Shown here: positions 1 through 12,250 of the stretch, piece after piece
Numbering within the stretch: the first letter of the stretch is position 1
How the letters are laid out: each line of letters opens with the position of its first letter
Origin: Rhea pennata
Taxonomy: Eukaryota; Chordata; Aves; Rheiformes; Rheidae
DNA length: 64,000 nucleotides
Assembly: GCF_028389875.1 (NCBI RefSeq)
Contig: NW_026907698.1
Location: forward strand, 434,001 to 498,000
Reading direction: 5' to 3'
Notes under the pieces: generated by a model
What the model was told of the DNA's origin: nothing
Database searches by the model: none
What the model saw: only the letters and a program-made list of their open reading frames with translations
Translations under genes and position numbers: made by a program

Positions 1-99
1 AGGCCAGCTCTTGCCTCTTGCTTGTGTCTCAGCTTCCATGAAAATGAAATCTCTTTGAAAATGGGGCCCATAACTTTGGGGGGATGACATTCCTTTGTT

Positions 100-3000
100 T
101 TCCTCCAACACCCTTTGCACTCCTTCTCCAGTGACTGCATACTCGGACAGAAACTCAGAGACCTCTAACGTGTTACACTTCCAAATGCGTCATAAAAGCA
201 GGTGGACACCTGAAAGACAGGCACAGCATTTACATCTCGCAGGAAAATCTCACAGCCTCCCTACTGTTTCAACAGGGGGAATTTCTAAAGCACACACACA
301 CCCTGGGAATCAGAGATTACTAATATCATTGTGCACATCAGCACTAGATTCATTTAGCACCCTTAAAACTGTACTTGGACTCTAGCTGACCAGGAATAGG
401 CTGCAAGACTCTACTCAGCAAGAAGTACAAAGTCAAACTGCATGTCCACGTTCACCAGAGAACATCATCTGCATTTTAAACGTAGCAGGACTAACGCAGG
501 ATGATGGAGTGGAACAGAATTTGTGACAGATGGTATGGAGCATGTACTTCTGCTTGACTGAGTAGCTGCATTTCCATATTGCTGTAGAGCTCTGCAGGGG
601 TCAACTCCTACCCTGGGCACAAAACCAGGAGTCACCTCACCACCACCATCCAGGCCATGTTGCTTCTCCTGACCTGTCAGGTGTTCACAGAGAGGGGACC
701 TCACAAGTGCAAACCCCCAACACATGCCTGCTGCTGCTATGGCCTTCAGGGACAGAAATTTCCTCAAAGTAACTTCCCCTGCCACGAACCACTGCTGCCC
801 TAGCGGGGACTCGGACAAAAGAGACCTCATACTCAACGCCCAGGCCTAACTGCCCGCTGCCGGTCTATCAGGGACGCAGAAAGACGGGACCTCACAGTCA
901 CCTGCACAACCAGGTCTCTGTCCCTGGCCAGGAAGCCCCTAAGGCAGAAATTACCTCACTAGAACTTCCTCAGCCAGGAGATAAATCCTGGCTGATCAGT
1001 TGCAGAAGCAGAAATGATCTCAAAAACACACAGCCCCGCCGCAGACCTGCTGATGGCCGTGGTCACAGCCCCAACAGCCTCTTCGGGAGCTCCTGCAGGA
1101 AAGTAGCCCCCTCACCAGCACCGCTGTCCCTGCTGCAGCGAGAGGGCACCCGCCGGCATTTGAATGCACCCGCAGCCCCCACCAGCCCCACTCGCACCCA
1201 CTCTCACTCCCGCTCCCTTCTCGCCTGCTTCGCTCCCTCCCTTCTTGCACCTCTCTCTTCTCTTGGCCTTTTCCCACTCTGGACTCCGATTGGCTGAGAC
1301 AGCCGTCATTCAAATCCATCCCCACCCTCCTCCTCAGGACAACCAATAGGAGGGCCGCACTCAGGCGATGCCATGGCAACGCTGCGCCCTCCTGCCCTGG
1401 CAGCCAGCTCTGCCCCCTCCCCCGCGGGACGGCGCCATCTTGTGGGCGGCAGCTCGGGGCGCGGCAGGGCCTCGGGGCAGCCCGGCGCCGGGTGCCCGGG
1501 CAGTGCAGGGCCCCGGGTGCGGCCGCTCTGCTGCAGGGTCCCCGTGGGGCTCCTCGCTGCCCTGCACCCTGGTGACCGTGCTGGGCTTGGAGGGCAGCCC
1601 TGGGGCCTGTGTTGGGGCCTGTGCTGGTGCTGGCGCTGGGGCCCTGGGAATGGCCGGGGTGCCAGAGCCTGCGGGCGACATGCTGCTGCTCCCAGGGCAG
1701 GGCAGTGTCCTCTCGGCCCTCCTGCCCTGGCCCCTTCCCCAGGGTAGCCCCAGGGCTTGGCAGCCCTCCCGCTCCGCCTGGCAGGGCTGGGCCACGACCA
1801 AGCAGGGGCTGCTCTATATGGGTCTGGGCTGTGCCCTGAGGGGTTGCTCTAGAGGGCTGAGGAGCCCCATGGGGGCACAGGGCAGTGAGGGGGGACCAGC
1901 TCTGGGCCTGCTGGTGCCAGGGAGTGGAGGTGTGGGGTCATGAAGGGACTGGGGGAGATGGCTCTTTTGGGCTTACTGCAGCACTGCACCTTGTAGCTCA
2001 GAGAAAAATCCTTGGGTCAGTCAGGACTTGGCAGTGGGGACCGTGCCTCCACCTGTTTCCAAGGTGCTCTCCCAAATAGACTTTCTTTTGCATGCAGATG
2101 TTTTGAGTCCAATCTGCACAAGGACACAGGCTATGACCATCTCAAGATGGCTTCTCTGAGCCCAAAACATGCTGTATCAACTTTAAAGCAAGAAAGGAAC
2201 AGAGGTCCTCCCAAACAGGCAGAGGACCTGGGGTCATTACAAGGTGGTTTCCTTATTGTACATGGACATTCCAGCAGGCTCTTGAGAGCCCCATGAGAGC
2301 AGTAGGAAACCCCAGCCTCTGGGATGCAGGACTCCAATTCTTCTTAGAGCCATATCACAAAGGGGGACTCAATCCCAGGGAAACCTGCCATGGATTCCCA
2401 TGCCCCCCACATACCCCAAAAGGCAATGGAGCTGGCCCCACGGAAGCCTTGAGTCTCAGGGCATCTCCTGCCCCATGACCCAGGAGTCCTGGCTGTCCAC
2501 TAAGACAGATGGGACCCTCAGAGATGACTCTTGTGGCAGCACCCAGTCCTGTCCAGCCACTCCCACAGCCCTGGATTCACAGCAGTTTTTGCAGTTACCA
2601 ATCTTTGTGCAACATCTCGGGAAGAAGTACCCAAAGCCCCTACCCTCAGTGGAGAGCTGCAGGAGCCTTGGGAACAAAGAACTGTGGTGTGGGCTGATGG
2701 TGTCCATCTGGCAGTCCTCCATCTCGCCTCTTTGCCCTCGGCTCACCTCTGCAGCCCAGGAGGAGGGATGTTCTTCCCTTCATCCAACACTCCTTTTCAT
2801 CATGCTCCTGTTCCTCTGCATGTCAGCGACGGATCCCAGTACAGCCCCTTTAACTCCTGTCTCCAGTCTTGCCATGGAGCCACTACAACGGGCAGCGGCA
2901 GGCAGGGCGTGAGCAGTGCCCAGCAGCATCTAGGTCTCAGAGGGAAGTGAGGGCCCTCACCCAGGACACCATGGAGACCTCCCTGTGATGCAGCACATCC

Positions 3001-3420
3001 CGCTGTGACCTCAGCTTGTGTCATCTGGGGGCACAGCAGGTCAGTGCCATGGAGATGGCACCGCCAGGGAGAGAGCAGAGAGATTTCCTCTCCCCTCCTG
3101 GAAAGCAGGCATCTCCCTTCCCCCAGTTATTTTCCCAAACTTTCTGATAAGTCCTTCAAGAATGTCTCCAGATGGTGTCAAAGTCAGGGAAACATCCGAA
3201 GTGGGGACCTGGAGAGGTCATTGCTGTGCTCCTGCACTCCCTGGCTGCTGCACGAGGCAACAGGATTCTGTGCAGGAATCTGGGGTTTGGGGGTTGGATT
3301 GGCATTTTGGCATTGGTTGGTTGGCATTTTTACAGGATCAAAGTCTGGTGGGATGAAAAAGCACAAAGGGTGGCCACAGGCTGAGATGCTTTGGTGAGCC
3401 TCAAAACTAGTGGCTGCTGT
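100..3420. repeat. Inverted duplication A, left arm
   Basis: This arm matches the reverse complement of about 8200-12250. Anchors: 95-385 with 12034-12237, 620-1015 with 11345-11720, 1140-1560 with 9760-10165, 1960-2200 with 9190-9400, 2580-2960 with 8820-9160, and 2960-3160 with 8620-8820. Relative to the other arm it lacks about 1.07 kb near position 1033. The many short ORFs here have no recognisable product. Confidence 0.85.
1280..1560 (+). promoter_or_regulatory. CpG-rich promoter-like core, left arm
   Basis: CpG-dense sequence with GATTGG (1288-1293), ACCAAT (1342-1347), an RFX-type X-box GATGCCATGGCAAC (1367-1380) and a YY1-type GCCATCTTG (1434-1442). Their order and spacing are those of a housekeeping promoter. 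Likely transcription is rightward, but no gene product is recognised downstream. Confidence 0.5.
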
Positions 3421-4299
3421 GGATCGCTCTTTTATTTGAAGTAGGGTATAGGAGAATAAGGGACAGGACGTAACCTGTTCACTCTGGCTCAGCCTTTGCG
3501 CCTAACACCTGGCTCCTGCTGAGGCCTGAGGTAGGCTGCGGGCAGCACCATTAGGCTACAGCGAGAGCAAACACATACACCACACCCTCACAGACAAAAA
3601 GAATGAGGTCTGCTATCCTTGCAGGTTTTTCAGTAACTCTTTGTTTATACCTGCCAAGTCTGGAACTCTTTGGAATTAAGTCAATCCTTCCCCAGGAACC
3701 AAAAGGACCAGGATGGTAAGGACCAATCTTCCTAGCTGGAAGGTACTGGAAGGAAAATGCTCTCCACGCAAGGGTGTGTTCAAGTCCTTCTCCTTGGTCT
3801 AGCAAGGACAGTGCCCGTTTATGGCCATCCTGTTGCTTTCTTCCTTAGCAACTGCAGGAAGAGAGGAAGCTTTCAACAAAGCTCTAGAGTGCTACATATA
3901 GTTACCTCAGGGATCAGGCCCTGCGATTTTCACAGCCATCTTTTCTCCCCGTTCCTGGACATGACACCTTGCGACTGTTCCTAATTGAAAGCTGAAGAAA
4001 GAAGTCACATTTTCACAGGTTGATCGAGAAAACTGAATACTGCACTGCCCCAGCGCACTACAACAGCAGCTCCTGCCTATCTGCTTTCACCAACAGTTTC
4101 TCCACACATACCCAGGGTGTTTCAGCTTTCCAGGAGGGGAGAGCATCCCGGGGCAGAAGCAGCACAGGTAGCAGCTGCTCTGTTCCTCTCCCTCCTGCCC
4201 TGATGCTTGCGCAGTCACTAGTGCTGCAGCTCTCACAGCTCAGGGCTTCTCGGCACCTGCCAGGCCACAGCGTGGGCTGAAAACCCCCACTGTATCCCC

Positions 4300-5050
4300 G
4301 GGGTGCTCACGGGCAGCAGCTGCCCCCAGCGCAGCGCAGAGGTTTCTCTCCCGTCCCTCCCCTCCCCTCCCCTCCCGCAGACTCGCCCAGGCCCCGGGGC
4401 AGAGCGGGGCCCTGTGGCAGCAGCGCCCGGCAGCAGCGTTTCCCCACGCACCAGCACCAGCAGCCAGGGACACTCAGGCCCCGCCCCCACAGCCGGAAGT
4501 GACGCCCCCTGCACCACAGACCCTCCCACCCCTCACTCCTCCAATAGCTCCCGTGGGGCGTGGCCTCGAGGTGCTGGACACCAGGGAGGGGCGGGAGGGA
4601 GGCAGCAGTGCGCGTGCGCTGTTCAGGGGCCGGGTGGGATGGGCGGGCAGGGGAGCCGAGGGGAGGGACCCTGAGGGGAGGGGTGGGGTGTGGCCGGTCA
4701 GGATGGAGCATGCGCAGTGGCCCAGAGGAGGGCGGAGAAGGGCGGGGTGGGTGCGGGGCTGCCCGGGCCCTGTGGGCAGGCGGGGAGGGGGCGAGAGGCG
4801 GCTGCTGCCGCGGGGCAGCGTTTCCCGGCGCGGGGCCGCCCGGAGCCTTTGGCCGCAGCGCCGGGAGCTGCCGCACCGGGGCCGCGGGCCGCGGGCTGGG
4901 CAGAGCAAGCGGCCGTGTGCGTGGCGGCAGTCGGAGCCGCCACGGCCCGGCTGTGTGGCAGCAGCGGCTGGGGAAGGCCCGGCCCGGCCTGGGCCGCCTC
5001 CGGCCCCCGGCAGCCCCCAGCTCTTGCACCCTTTCTCCTAACAGCCCTGC
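4300..5050. promoter_or_regulatory. CpG island in the spacer of duplication A
   Basis: Very GC-rich, CpG-dense 750 bp with GC boxes (CCGCCCCC near 4481), an ETS-type CCGGAAGTG (4493-4501), CCAAT (4541-4545) and many GGGCGG/GGCGGG motifs. It reads open in several frames only because of base composition. No exon or product is recognised, so its direction is unknown. Confidence 0.5.
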
Positions 5051-5309
5051 AGCTCGGTGCCGGCTGTGGTGGCCATTTCTCAGTGCCATCCTGGCTGTGA
5101 GGAGAGGCCGTGGCTGCAGCGGTGCTTGTGGTGTCTCCGGGCAGGAGGCAGCCAGCGCCCCAGTGCCCCTGCCGACAGCCCTGCTTTTCCCAGGGCAGGT
5201 CCCCAGCTCCTCTCTGAGCCCAGCCCGGCTGTGGGTACCACGAGGAGCAGGATGTGCAGAGGCTTCTAATGGCCGTGGCCAGAGCCAGGCTTTCAGGTAT
5301 CGTGACAAA

Positions 5310-5900
5310 GCAGCTGTGGGAGAGCTGTGCCCTTCTGGAGGGCGCTCACAGCCCCTCAGAACACCTCCCCAGAGACAGTCGAGGGTCTGAAGGTGACATT
5401 TCCTCAGGAGAGCAATGACCCACAGGCCCATCACAGCCCTGTGTGCTCAGCTCTGCCCCACAGACACCTCCCAGCAGCGAGGCAGTGTTGAGGGGCATCT
5501 GCGTGTTGGCAGGTGCTCGGGGTAGCGAGGAGAGGTCCTGCTGGGGTTGGCAAAGGTGCTGCTGGTGCTGTGCATGTCGGGGAAGGAACTTTGTGAGCTT
5601 CCTTCAGACCTGCTGGTCTCTCCATCAGCTTTGGAGCCTCGGGCTCTTGTCCAGGCTTGGCAGCTCCTCTCCCTTCCCCCCACCCCAGCAGCAGGGACCT
5701 GAAAGCAGAGGTGCGGGGAAGCTCCTTGTCTCTGGTGTCATCCCTGCCTGCAGCTACCTGCTGAGAAGCCCCTGGGAAGTGTCCTGGGGGTGAGCAGGAG
5801 CTGTGAGCAGCCCTACCCCATGCAGCCCCCTCTCTGTAGGGGGAGTGACCCTGCCCTGCGAGGGCTACTCCTTCACCCTAGAGCTTCACCAGCCCGTATT
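5310..5900. repeat. Dispersed repeat shared with 23700-24690
   Basis: Two blocks recur in the same order: GGAGAGCTGTG...CTTCTGGAGGGC...AGAGACAGTC (5318-5410 and 23728-23830), and GAGCTGTGAGCAGCCCT followed by ACCCTGCCCTGC-GGG-TACTCCT-like sequence (5790-5890 and 24575-24680). Function unknown. One copy sits upstream of the olfactory receptor. Confidence 0.6.
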
Positions 5901-8200
5901 CAGACTGTTTGTAGTTATCCCTGTGTTGTCCCCAAACTGCGTTCTATTACCCAGTGTGCAAGCACCCGATAGACACACAGGGTCCAGAAAATTGTTTATT
6001 TCATTTCTGCACAGAGATGGGTGCCAGGTGGTAGATCCACAAAGCTAGCACACCTTCTCTGCTTCTTACTCTTCTTCCCTCCTTTTCCTTGAGTCTTGTT
6101 TGCTATTTGCAGGTTTTCTTCCCACAGCATTGCTCAAACAAGCGTGGCAGCATTTCTTTGGCAGGAGACTTGCCAAGTGCTGAGCTGATGGTGAAGCAGC
6201 TGCACAAGCTGGTGAGAGGAGCAACCTCAAGGAGACACTGACTGCAAGAAGAGTGAGGAAGCGATGGCCTGGGATGGCAAGCAAAGGTGCTGGGTGGTGT
6301 GGGAATAGGCAAGCCCGTCACGACAGCAGCAGGAATGCAGGGAGCTCTGCTGTGGGCTGCACAAGGAACCAGTGGAGAGTGTGGGGCTGAGGATTACCAG
6401 GCAGAGTGAGGGTGTCATTGGAGTGGCTGTGTGCTCTGGAGTGCCTGAAGAAGGGCAGCCTGTGCAAGGGGCATGGAGTGCAGGGCTGGAGAGAGGCAAC
6501 TTGGTGGTGCTGCCCAGCTCTCAGCTGCTAGGCAGGCTCCAAAGCTGAAAGCAGAGGCTTGGAGGCAAGGCCATGGGGAATGGGTGTGCCCATGGGGACT
6601 GCCAAGGCATTGTGCTGGGGGTGCCCCCAGCGATCCCTGGGGCTTGGTGAGGGCTGTTGCCACGGTGAGCAGCAGGGCTTGGTGATGGTGGTGGCATGGT
6701 GCCTCCAAGGCCCTGGTGATGGGCGGCCTGCATGGGGACTGTGTCCCTGTTGGGAGCAAAGCCCCTGGGGTCCTCCCTCTGAGGAGAGCTGCTCCCTGAG
6801 GAGGCAGCAGCTGCCCTTGGGGCCAGAGCAGCAGGTCCCCAGCAGAGGATCATGCAGAGGGATGAGGAGCAGCAGCAAACGTCTGCTGCAGGCAGCACAC
6901 ACACTGCCAGGCACGCCGGAGCGCAGGGGCGAGGTGATCCATGGGGCTGGAGGCAGGGGGAGGCAGCAGGCATGGGAGCTGCCCGGAGAGCAGCCAGCTG
7001 GTTTGCAAAGGAGCTGGGGTGAAAGAGGCAGGCAGGAGCTGCTGCGGCCAGGTGGGAATTTCTTAAAGGCCCTCGGATTTTCCATGGGACAAAGCACAGC
7101 AACCTGCATGCTCCAAGGCCCCCACGGAGCCTGTGAGCTCTGCGTTGAGGGGCAGAGAGCAGCTCTGGGCCCAGATCAGCCAGGCTGCGTGTTGCCAGAG
7201 CTTCCCTTGGCCACGGCCCTCAGGTTTCCTGCTCTTCACCAGCCACTCAGACCAAGGCAACCGCCTCCACCCTGTAAGTCCTTCTACCCACAGGTGGCCA
7301 GCAGCAACTCCACGCAGCAGTGCAGCGCAGCTGGAGCCTAGCTTGCTCCCACCAAAGGCACAGGCTGCCTTGGCTGCCCAACGCACAGGGCTCACGGGCT
7401 TCTGGAAAGGTGCAGAGCTGACCATGATGGTGGCCTTGAAAGCCTCTGCCTGACTCCCTGGAGCTGCCAAGGAGCAGGTGGAAAGTGCTGGTAAAGAGCA
7501 GGAGGTCTCTGCCTGCCAGCAGGCTGACTGCATGCTCTGCCTGGCAGCCTGCAAGGACATACCTGGGGGTGGCCAAGGCAGCTGCCATTTCCCGTCTCTT
7601 GCCCCACACTGACAAAGCCTCTGCCCAGACAGCCTGGCTAGCAGGAGAAGGAGAGCACCTGCAAGACCCCTGCCTTGCTCTCCCCTGCTCCTGCCAGGGC
7701 TCAGCTCCAGCCGAGGCTGCCTCATGAAAGGCTTGGCCCTCTCCCAAGTGCTTCTTACGGCCAGGTGGCCCTGGCATCATGCACAACCAGAGGCACCAAA
7801 TTCCACAAGCATTCAGAATTGTTTAGCTTTGTACGCCATTTCCACTTGGCAGATTTTGGAAGGACGTGACTTCTTTGGGGTGTCTGACATGGCATTTTCA
7901 TATACCACCTGCTTTGCCATCCCACTGCTGTTTGTGCTGGCATCTCCTTATTTTTTTTTTCCCTCACATACACACCCCACTTAGGCTTTCTCAATCTGCT
8001 CCATTTGCAGCTGGAACAAAGGAAAGGAAATGGGGTGTGGCGGGGCGTAGGTGGGGGAGACAGAGGGTGTTGAAAAAGTGCAGAAAGCAGGTGTGTAAAA
8101 GTAGGGGACTCTGCTAAAAGAGTGAGATTTTCCTGCTGTCTTGCTATGGGGAAAACCAGGAAATGGAGAGGAAGAAGAGTAAAGAAACTTTTGTCTTACA
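5900..8200. other. Spacer of duplication A, no gene recognised
   Basis: GC-rich sequence with long overlapping open frames on both strands (for example 6559-7341 plus, 7063-7725 minus). None contains a recognisable domain, signal peptide or convincing splice chain. The T-rich run at 7950-7960 and pyrimidine stretches suggest ordinary intergenic DNA. Confidence 0.5.
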
Positions 8201-11200
8201 TAGCGACTCTAACGAAATAAGTGGGGACAGGATGCAATGGGGCCACATTGGGGCCCCTCGCCAGCAGGCAGTGGGGCAGGGGCTCATTGTAAAGGAGTTT
8301 TGGGTGCCAAAACAGGAAGAGCATCCCTCCTCCTCAGCTACAGAGGTGAGCCAAGGACAAGCAGCAAGTGAGAGGGAGGACTGCTGGACCAATACCCTCA
8401 GCCCAGACAACTGTTCCTTGTTCCCAACGCTCCTGCAGTTCCCTGGGAGCCTTCTGGGGCTCCTGATTGAGGAGGCACACAGAAACCCTTAACTGAAAAA
8501 CCTGCTTTGGATCCCAGGAAAATCCTGCCTGAGAAGCTTGTCTGGCTCGGGAGAGCATGTGGCAGCCAGGACTCCCAGGTCCTGGAGTTGGGGCTGCCCT
8601 GATGCCCAAGGCCCCTCAGGAGATGAAGGAATTTATCAGAAATGTTTGGAAAATAACACGGGGAAGGGAGGGGATTGCTTTCCAGGAGGGGAGAGGAAAT
8701 CTCTCTGCTCCCTGGCTGGGCCATCTCCACGGCAATGGCATAGTGAGCCCCCACATGACACGAGCTGAGGTCACAGCGGGATGTGCTGCATCACAGGGAG
8801 GTCTCCGTGGTGCCGTGGGTGGGGGCCCTCACTTCCCTGCAAGGCCCAGGCGCTGCTGGGCAGTGCTCACGCAGACCCCACCACTATCCTTCGTAGTGGC
8901 TCCGTTGCAAGGAGTGGGGACAGGAGGCAAAGGGGCTGTACTAGGAGCCCTTGTCGACATGCGGAGGAGCAGCGGCATGTTGGAAAGGAGTATTGGGTGA
9001 TGAGATGGGAAGAGCGTCCCTCGTCCTGGGCTTGAGAGGTGAGCTGAGGGCAAAGGGACAAGCGAAGTGGAGGACTGCTGCAGGGACACCATCAGCCAGG
9101 AATGCACTTGCTTGTTTCCAGTGCTTCTGTAGCTCTCCAGTGAGGATTGACACCATTTGTATCCTTTTATGATTCTAACTTGGCAGAGCAGATTTGGGGC
9201 TCAGAGATGCCATCTTGAGATGGCCACAGCCCCTGTCCTCCTGCAAAATGTGCTCCAACTTCTGCACCCAAGACAGCCTGTTTGGGAGAGCACTTTGTGA
9301 ACAGGTGGAGGCACCACTGTCACCCTGCAAGACCTGGCTACCCCAAGGACTTTTCTCTGTGGGGTGCACTGCTTGGGTGACCCCAACATGACCAACTCCC
9401 CCAGCCCCCTCCTGACCCCACACCTCCACTCCCTGGCACCAGCAGGCCCAGAGCTGGTCTCCCCCTCGCTGCCCTGTGCCCCCATGGGGCTCCTCAGCCC
9501 TCTGGAGTGACCCCTCCAGGACCCCATCCCAGCCTTGCCAGGCGCAGCGCGAGGGCTGCCAAGCCCTGGGGCTACCCTGGGGAAAGGGCCGGGGCAGGAT
9601 GGCCAAGAGGACACTGCCCTGCCCTTGTGGCAGCAGCACGTCGCCCGCAGGCTCCGGCGCCCCAGCCATTCCCAGGGCCCCAGCGCCAGCACCAGGGCTG
9701 GCACCAGCACAGGCCCCAGGGCCGTCCTCCAAGCCCAGCATGGCCCCCAGGCGCAGAGCAGCAAGGAGTCCCGCAGGGCCCCTGCGGCAGAGCGGCCGCG
9801 CCGGGGCCCCGCACTGCCCGGGCACCCGGCGCCGGGCTGCCCCCAGGCCCCACCGCGCCCCGCGCTGCCGCCCACAAGATGGCGCCATCCCGCGGGGAAG
9901 GGGGCGGAGCTGGCTGCCAGGGCGGGAGGGCGCAGCATTGCCATGGCATCGCCTGAGTGCGGCCCTCCTATTGGCTGTCCTGAGGAGGAGGGTGGGGATG
10001 GATTTGAATGATGGCTGTCTCAGCCAATTGGAGTCCAGAGTGGGAAAAGGCCAAGAGAAGAGAGGTGCGAGAAGGGAGGGAGCGAAGCAGGCGAGAAGGG
10101 AGCGGGAGTGAGAGCGGGTGCGAGTGGGGCTGGTGGGGGCTGCGGGTGCGTTCAAATGCCGGCGGGTGCCCTCGCGCTGCAGCAGGGTCAGCAGTGCTGG
10201 CGAGGGAGCTGCTTCCCTGCAGGAGCTCCCGAAGGGGGTGTTGGGGCTGTGAGCAGGGGACGCAGCGCCCTGTCACCAAGGGGAACTGACCTGCGAGCCA
10301 GGCGTGCCGGCCTGCCCCGAGCAGCTGGGCCAGGGTGGCTTGGTGGGGTTTGGTGCAGGAATCTTTGAACCTTTTGTGAGTCTGAGATGCATTTTCAAGG
10401 GTTTCCCTGATTTGCTGCTGCCCCCGCAGCCCCCAGGTGCTGCTCAGAGCTGCGTTTGGGATCTGCTGTGCCAAGTGTGAGCAGGGTGCTGCTGTCCTCG
10501 CGAAGTGTCGTGCCCAAGTCGTTGTGCTTGCTCCATATGTCTTGGTGTGCTCCAGGACCTGTGACCCTGGGAGCAGCCTGAAGGGTGTTTGCAGAAGAGC
10601 TCTGTTAAGTGTGAGGTGTTTTGCTTTTCAGGGGCCTTGGAAGTTGACGAACGGCCATTTTCACACTCGCGATTGTTATTCCCATAATCCTAGATGGGGA
10701 TGAAGAGTTGCTGAATTCTGGCTCTGCTGGTTTCAACAATTGAAATGTCCTGGACAGAGTCAGTTGCCATGTCTCAAATTGTCAGCGTGTAAAATAAGAG
10801 AGTGCTTGTTGTGCTCGATGTGTAGAGGATTTGCTGTGCTTGTTCAGCACTGGGGAAGGAAGTAGACTGTGAGCTGTGGGAAGGCTTCTCCCTCTGACTG
10901 GGACATGAGGCCCTGCTCTCTTGCTACATATAGAGACTACCTAGGTGAAAGCTAATGCATTTTTGGGGGGTTGCAACTGCTATGTAATGTGTGCTTTGCT
11001 GCACTGTGAGCATTGTGAAGCCAGGAAGTGAATCAGGGAGGCCATTTGGGAGGTGGCTCAGCTGTGGGAAAGGACAGGGGGAACTGCAGGCACAGCAGGG
11101 TGGGCAGTGAGGTCCCTAGTGTTTAAAAGGGCTGTATGAGAAAATGCCCTGTGTGCCATCAAGTGTTTGTAGGTAGCTGGTGGGGCTGGAGGAGGCCCAT

Positions 11201-12250
11201 GGCTCAGCTGTTGATGGTGAGGTCAGTTCTGCGCGAGTCCCTGATAGGCCAGCTGGAGGGAGAAGGCATGGCTGTTGCTTGTGATGTCACTTCCCGCGGA
11301 GCAGTGGATAGGGCAGCAGCAGGTCCTCACTAGAATGCGTTTTTGAGATGGTTTCTGCCTGAGCAGCGGATCAGCCAGGATTTGTCTGCTGGCTGGGGAA
11401 GTTCTAGTGAGGTAATTCCTGCCTTAGGGGCTTCCTGGCCAGTGACAGAGACCTGGTTGTTCAGGTGACTGCGAGGTCCCGTCTGTCTGAGTCCCTGATA
11501 GACCGGCAGCAGGCAGTTAGGCATGGGCGTTGAGTGTGAGGTCTCTTTTGTCCGAGTCCCTGCTCGGGCAGTAGTGTCTCATGGCTAGGGAAGTTAAATT
11601 GAGACAACTAGTGTCTCTGAAGCCCGTAGGCCATCAGCAGGCATGTGTTGGGGGTTTGCAGTTGTGAGCAGCTGACAGTTCAGGAGAAGCCACATGGCCT
11701 GGATGGTGGTGGTGAGGTGACTCCTGGGTTTGTGGTGTGTGCCCAGAGGAGGGATTGATTGCTGCAGAACTCTACAGCAGTAGAGAAAGTCAACTAATTA
11801 ATCAAGCAGATGTTCCCCATCGTCTGACACCAATTCTATTCCACTCCATGATCCTGAGTTAGTACTACTACATTTAAAATGCGGGTGATGTTCTCTAGTG
11901 AATATGGACATGGAGTTAGCTTTTCCCCCTTGTTGCTAAGTAGAAGCTTGCAGCCTGCTGCCAGACAGCTAGGGAGTTCAGCTAGGCCTTTTAAACTGCT
12001 AAATCAGTCTAATGCTGGTGTAAGCAGCGTTAGTTAGCTCTGATTGCCAGCATGTGTGTGTGCTTTGGAAATTCCCCCTGTGGAAGCAGGAGGGAGCTTG
12101 TGAGGTGTTCCTGCAAGGTCTAAATGCTGTGTCTGTCTTTCAGATGTCCATGTGCTTTTATGACACATTTGGATCTGTAACACCTTAGAAATTGATGATT
12201 TTTGTCCGAGTATGCAGCGAGTGGAGAATGGGTGCAAAGTCTGTTGGAGG
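8200..12250. repeat. Inverted duplication A, right arm
   Basis: Reverse-complement partner of 100-3420. It carries an additional 1.07-kb block (about 10265-11335) with no recognised genes. The piece 8330-8500 resembles 9020-9130 in the same direction, so the arm also has an internal direct repeat. Confidence 0.85.
9760..10040 (-). promoter_or_regulatory. CpG-rich promoter-like core, right arm
   Basis: Mirror copy of the left-arm core: YY1-type CAAGATGGC (9875-9883), X-box ATTGCCATGGCATC (9937-9950), ATTGG (9970-9974) and CCAAT (10024-10028). All four site types survive although surrounding sequence has diverged. Confidence 0.5.

Noticed and set aside
4307-5434. 375-codon minus-strand open frame as a coding gene
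   Set aside because: Lies in the CpG island, where several frames are open at once. The sequence is Pro/Arg/Ala-rich without domain or splice support.
9175-10155. 326-codon minus-strand open frame, mirrored at 1368-1943, as a conserved gene pair
   Set aside because: The frame runs through the CpG-rich core, is Gly/Ala/Pro-rich by composition, and the two arms differ by frameshifts. No domain is recognisable.
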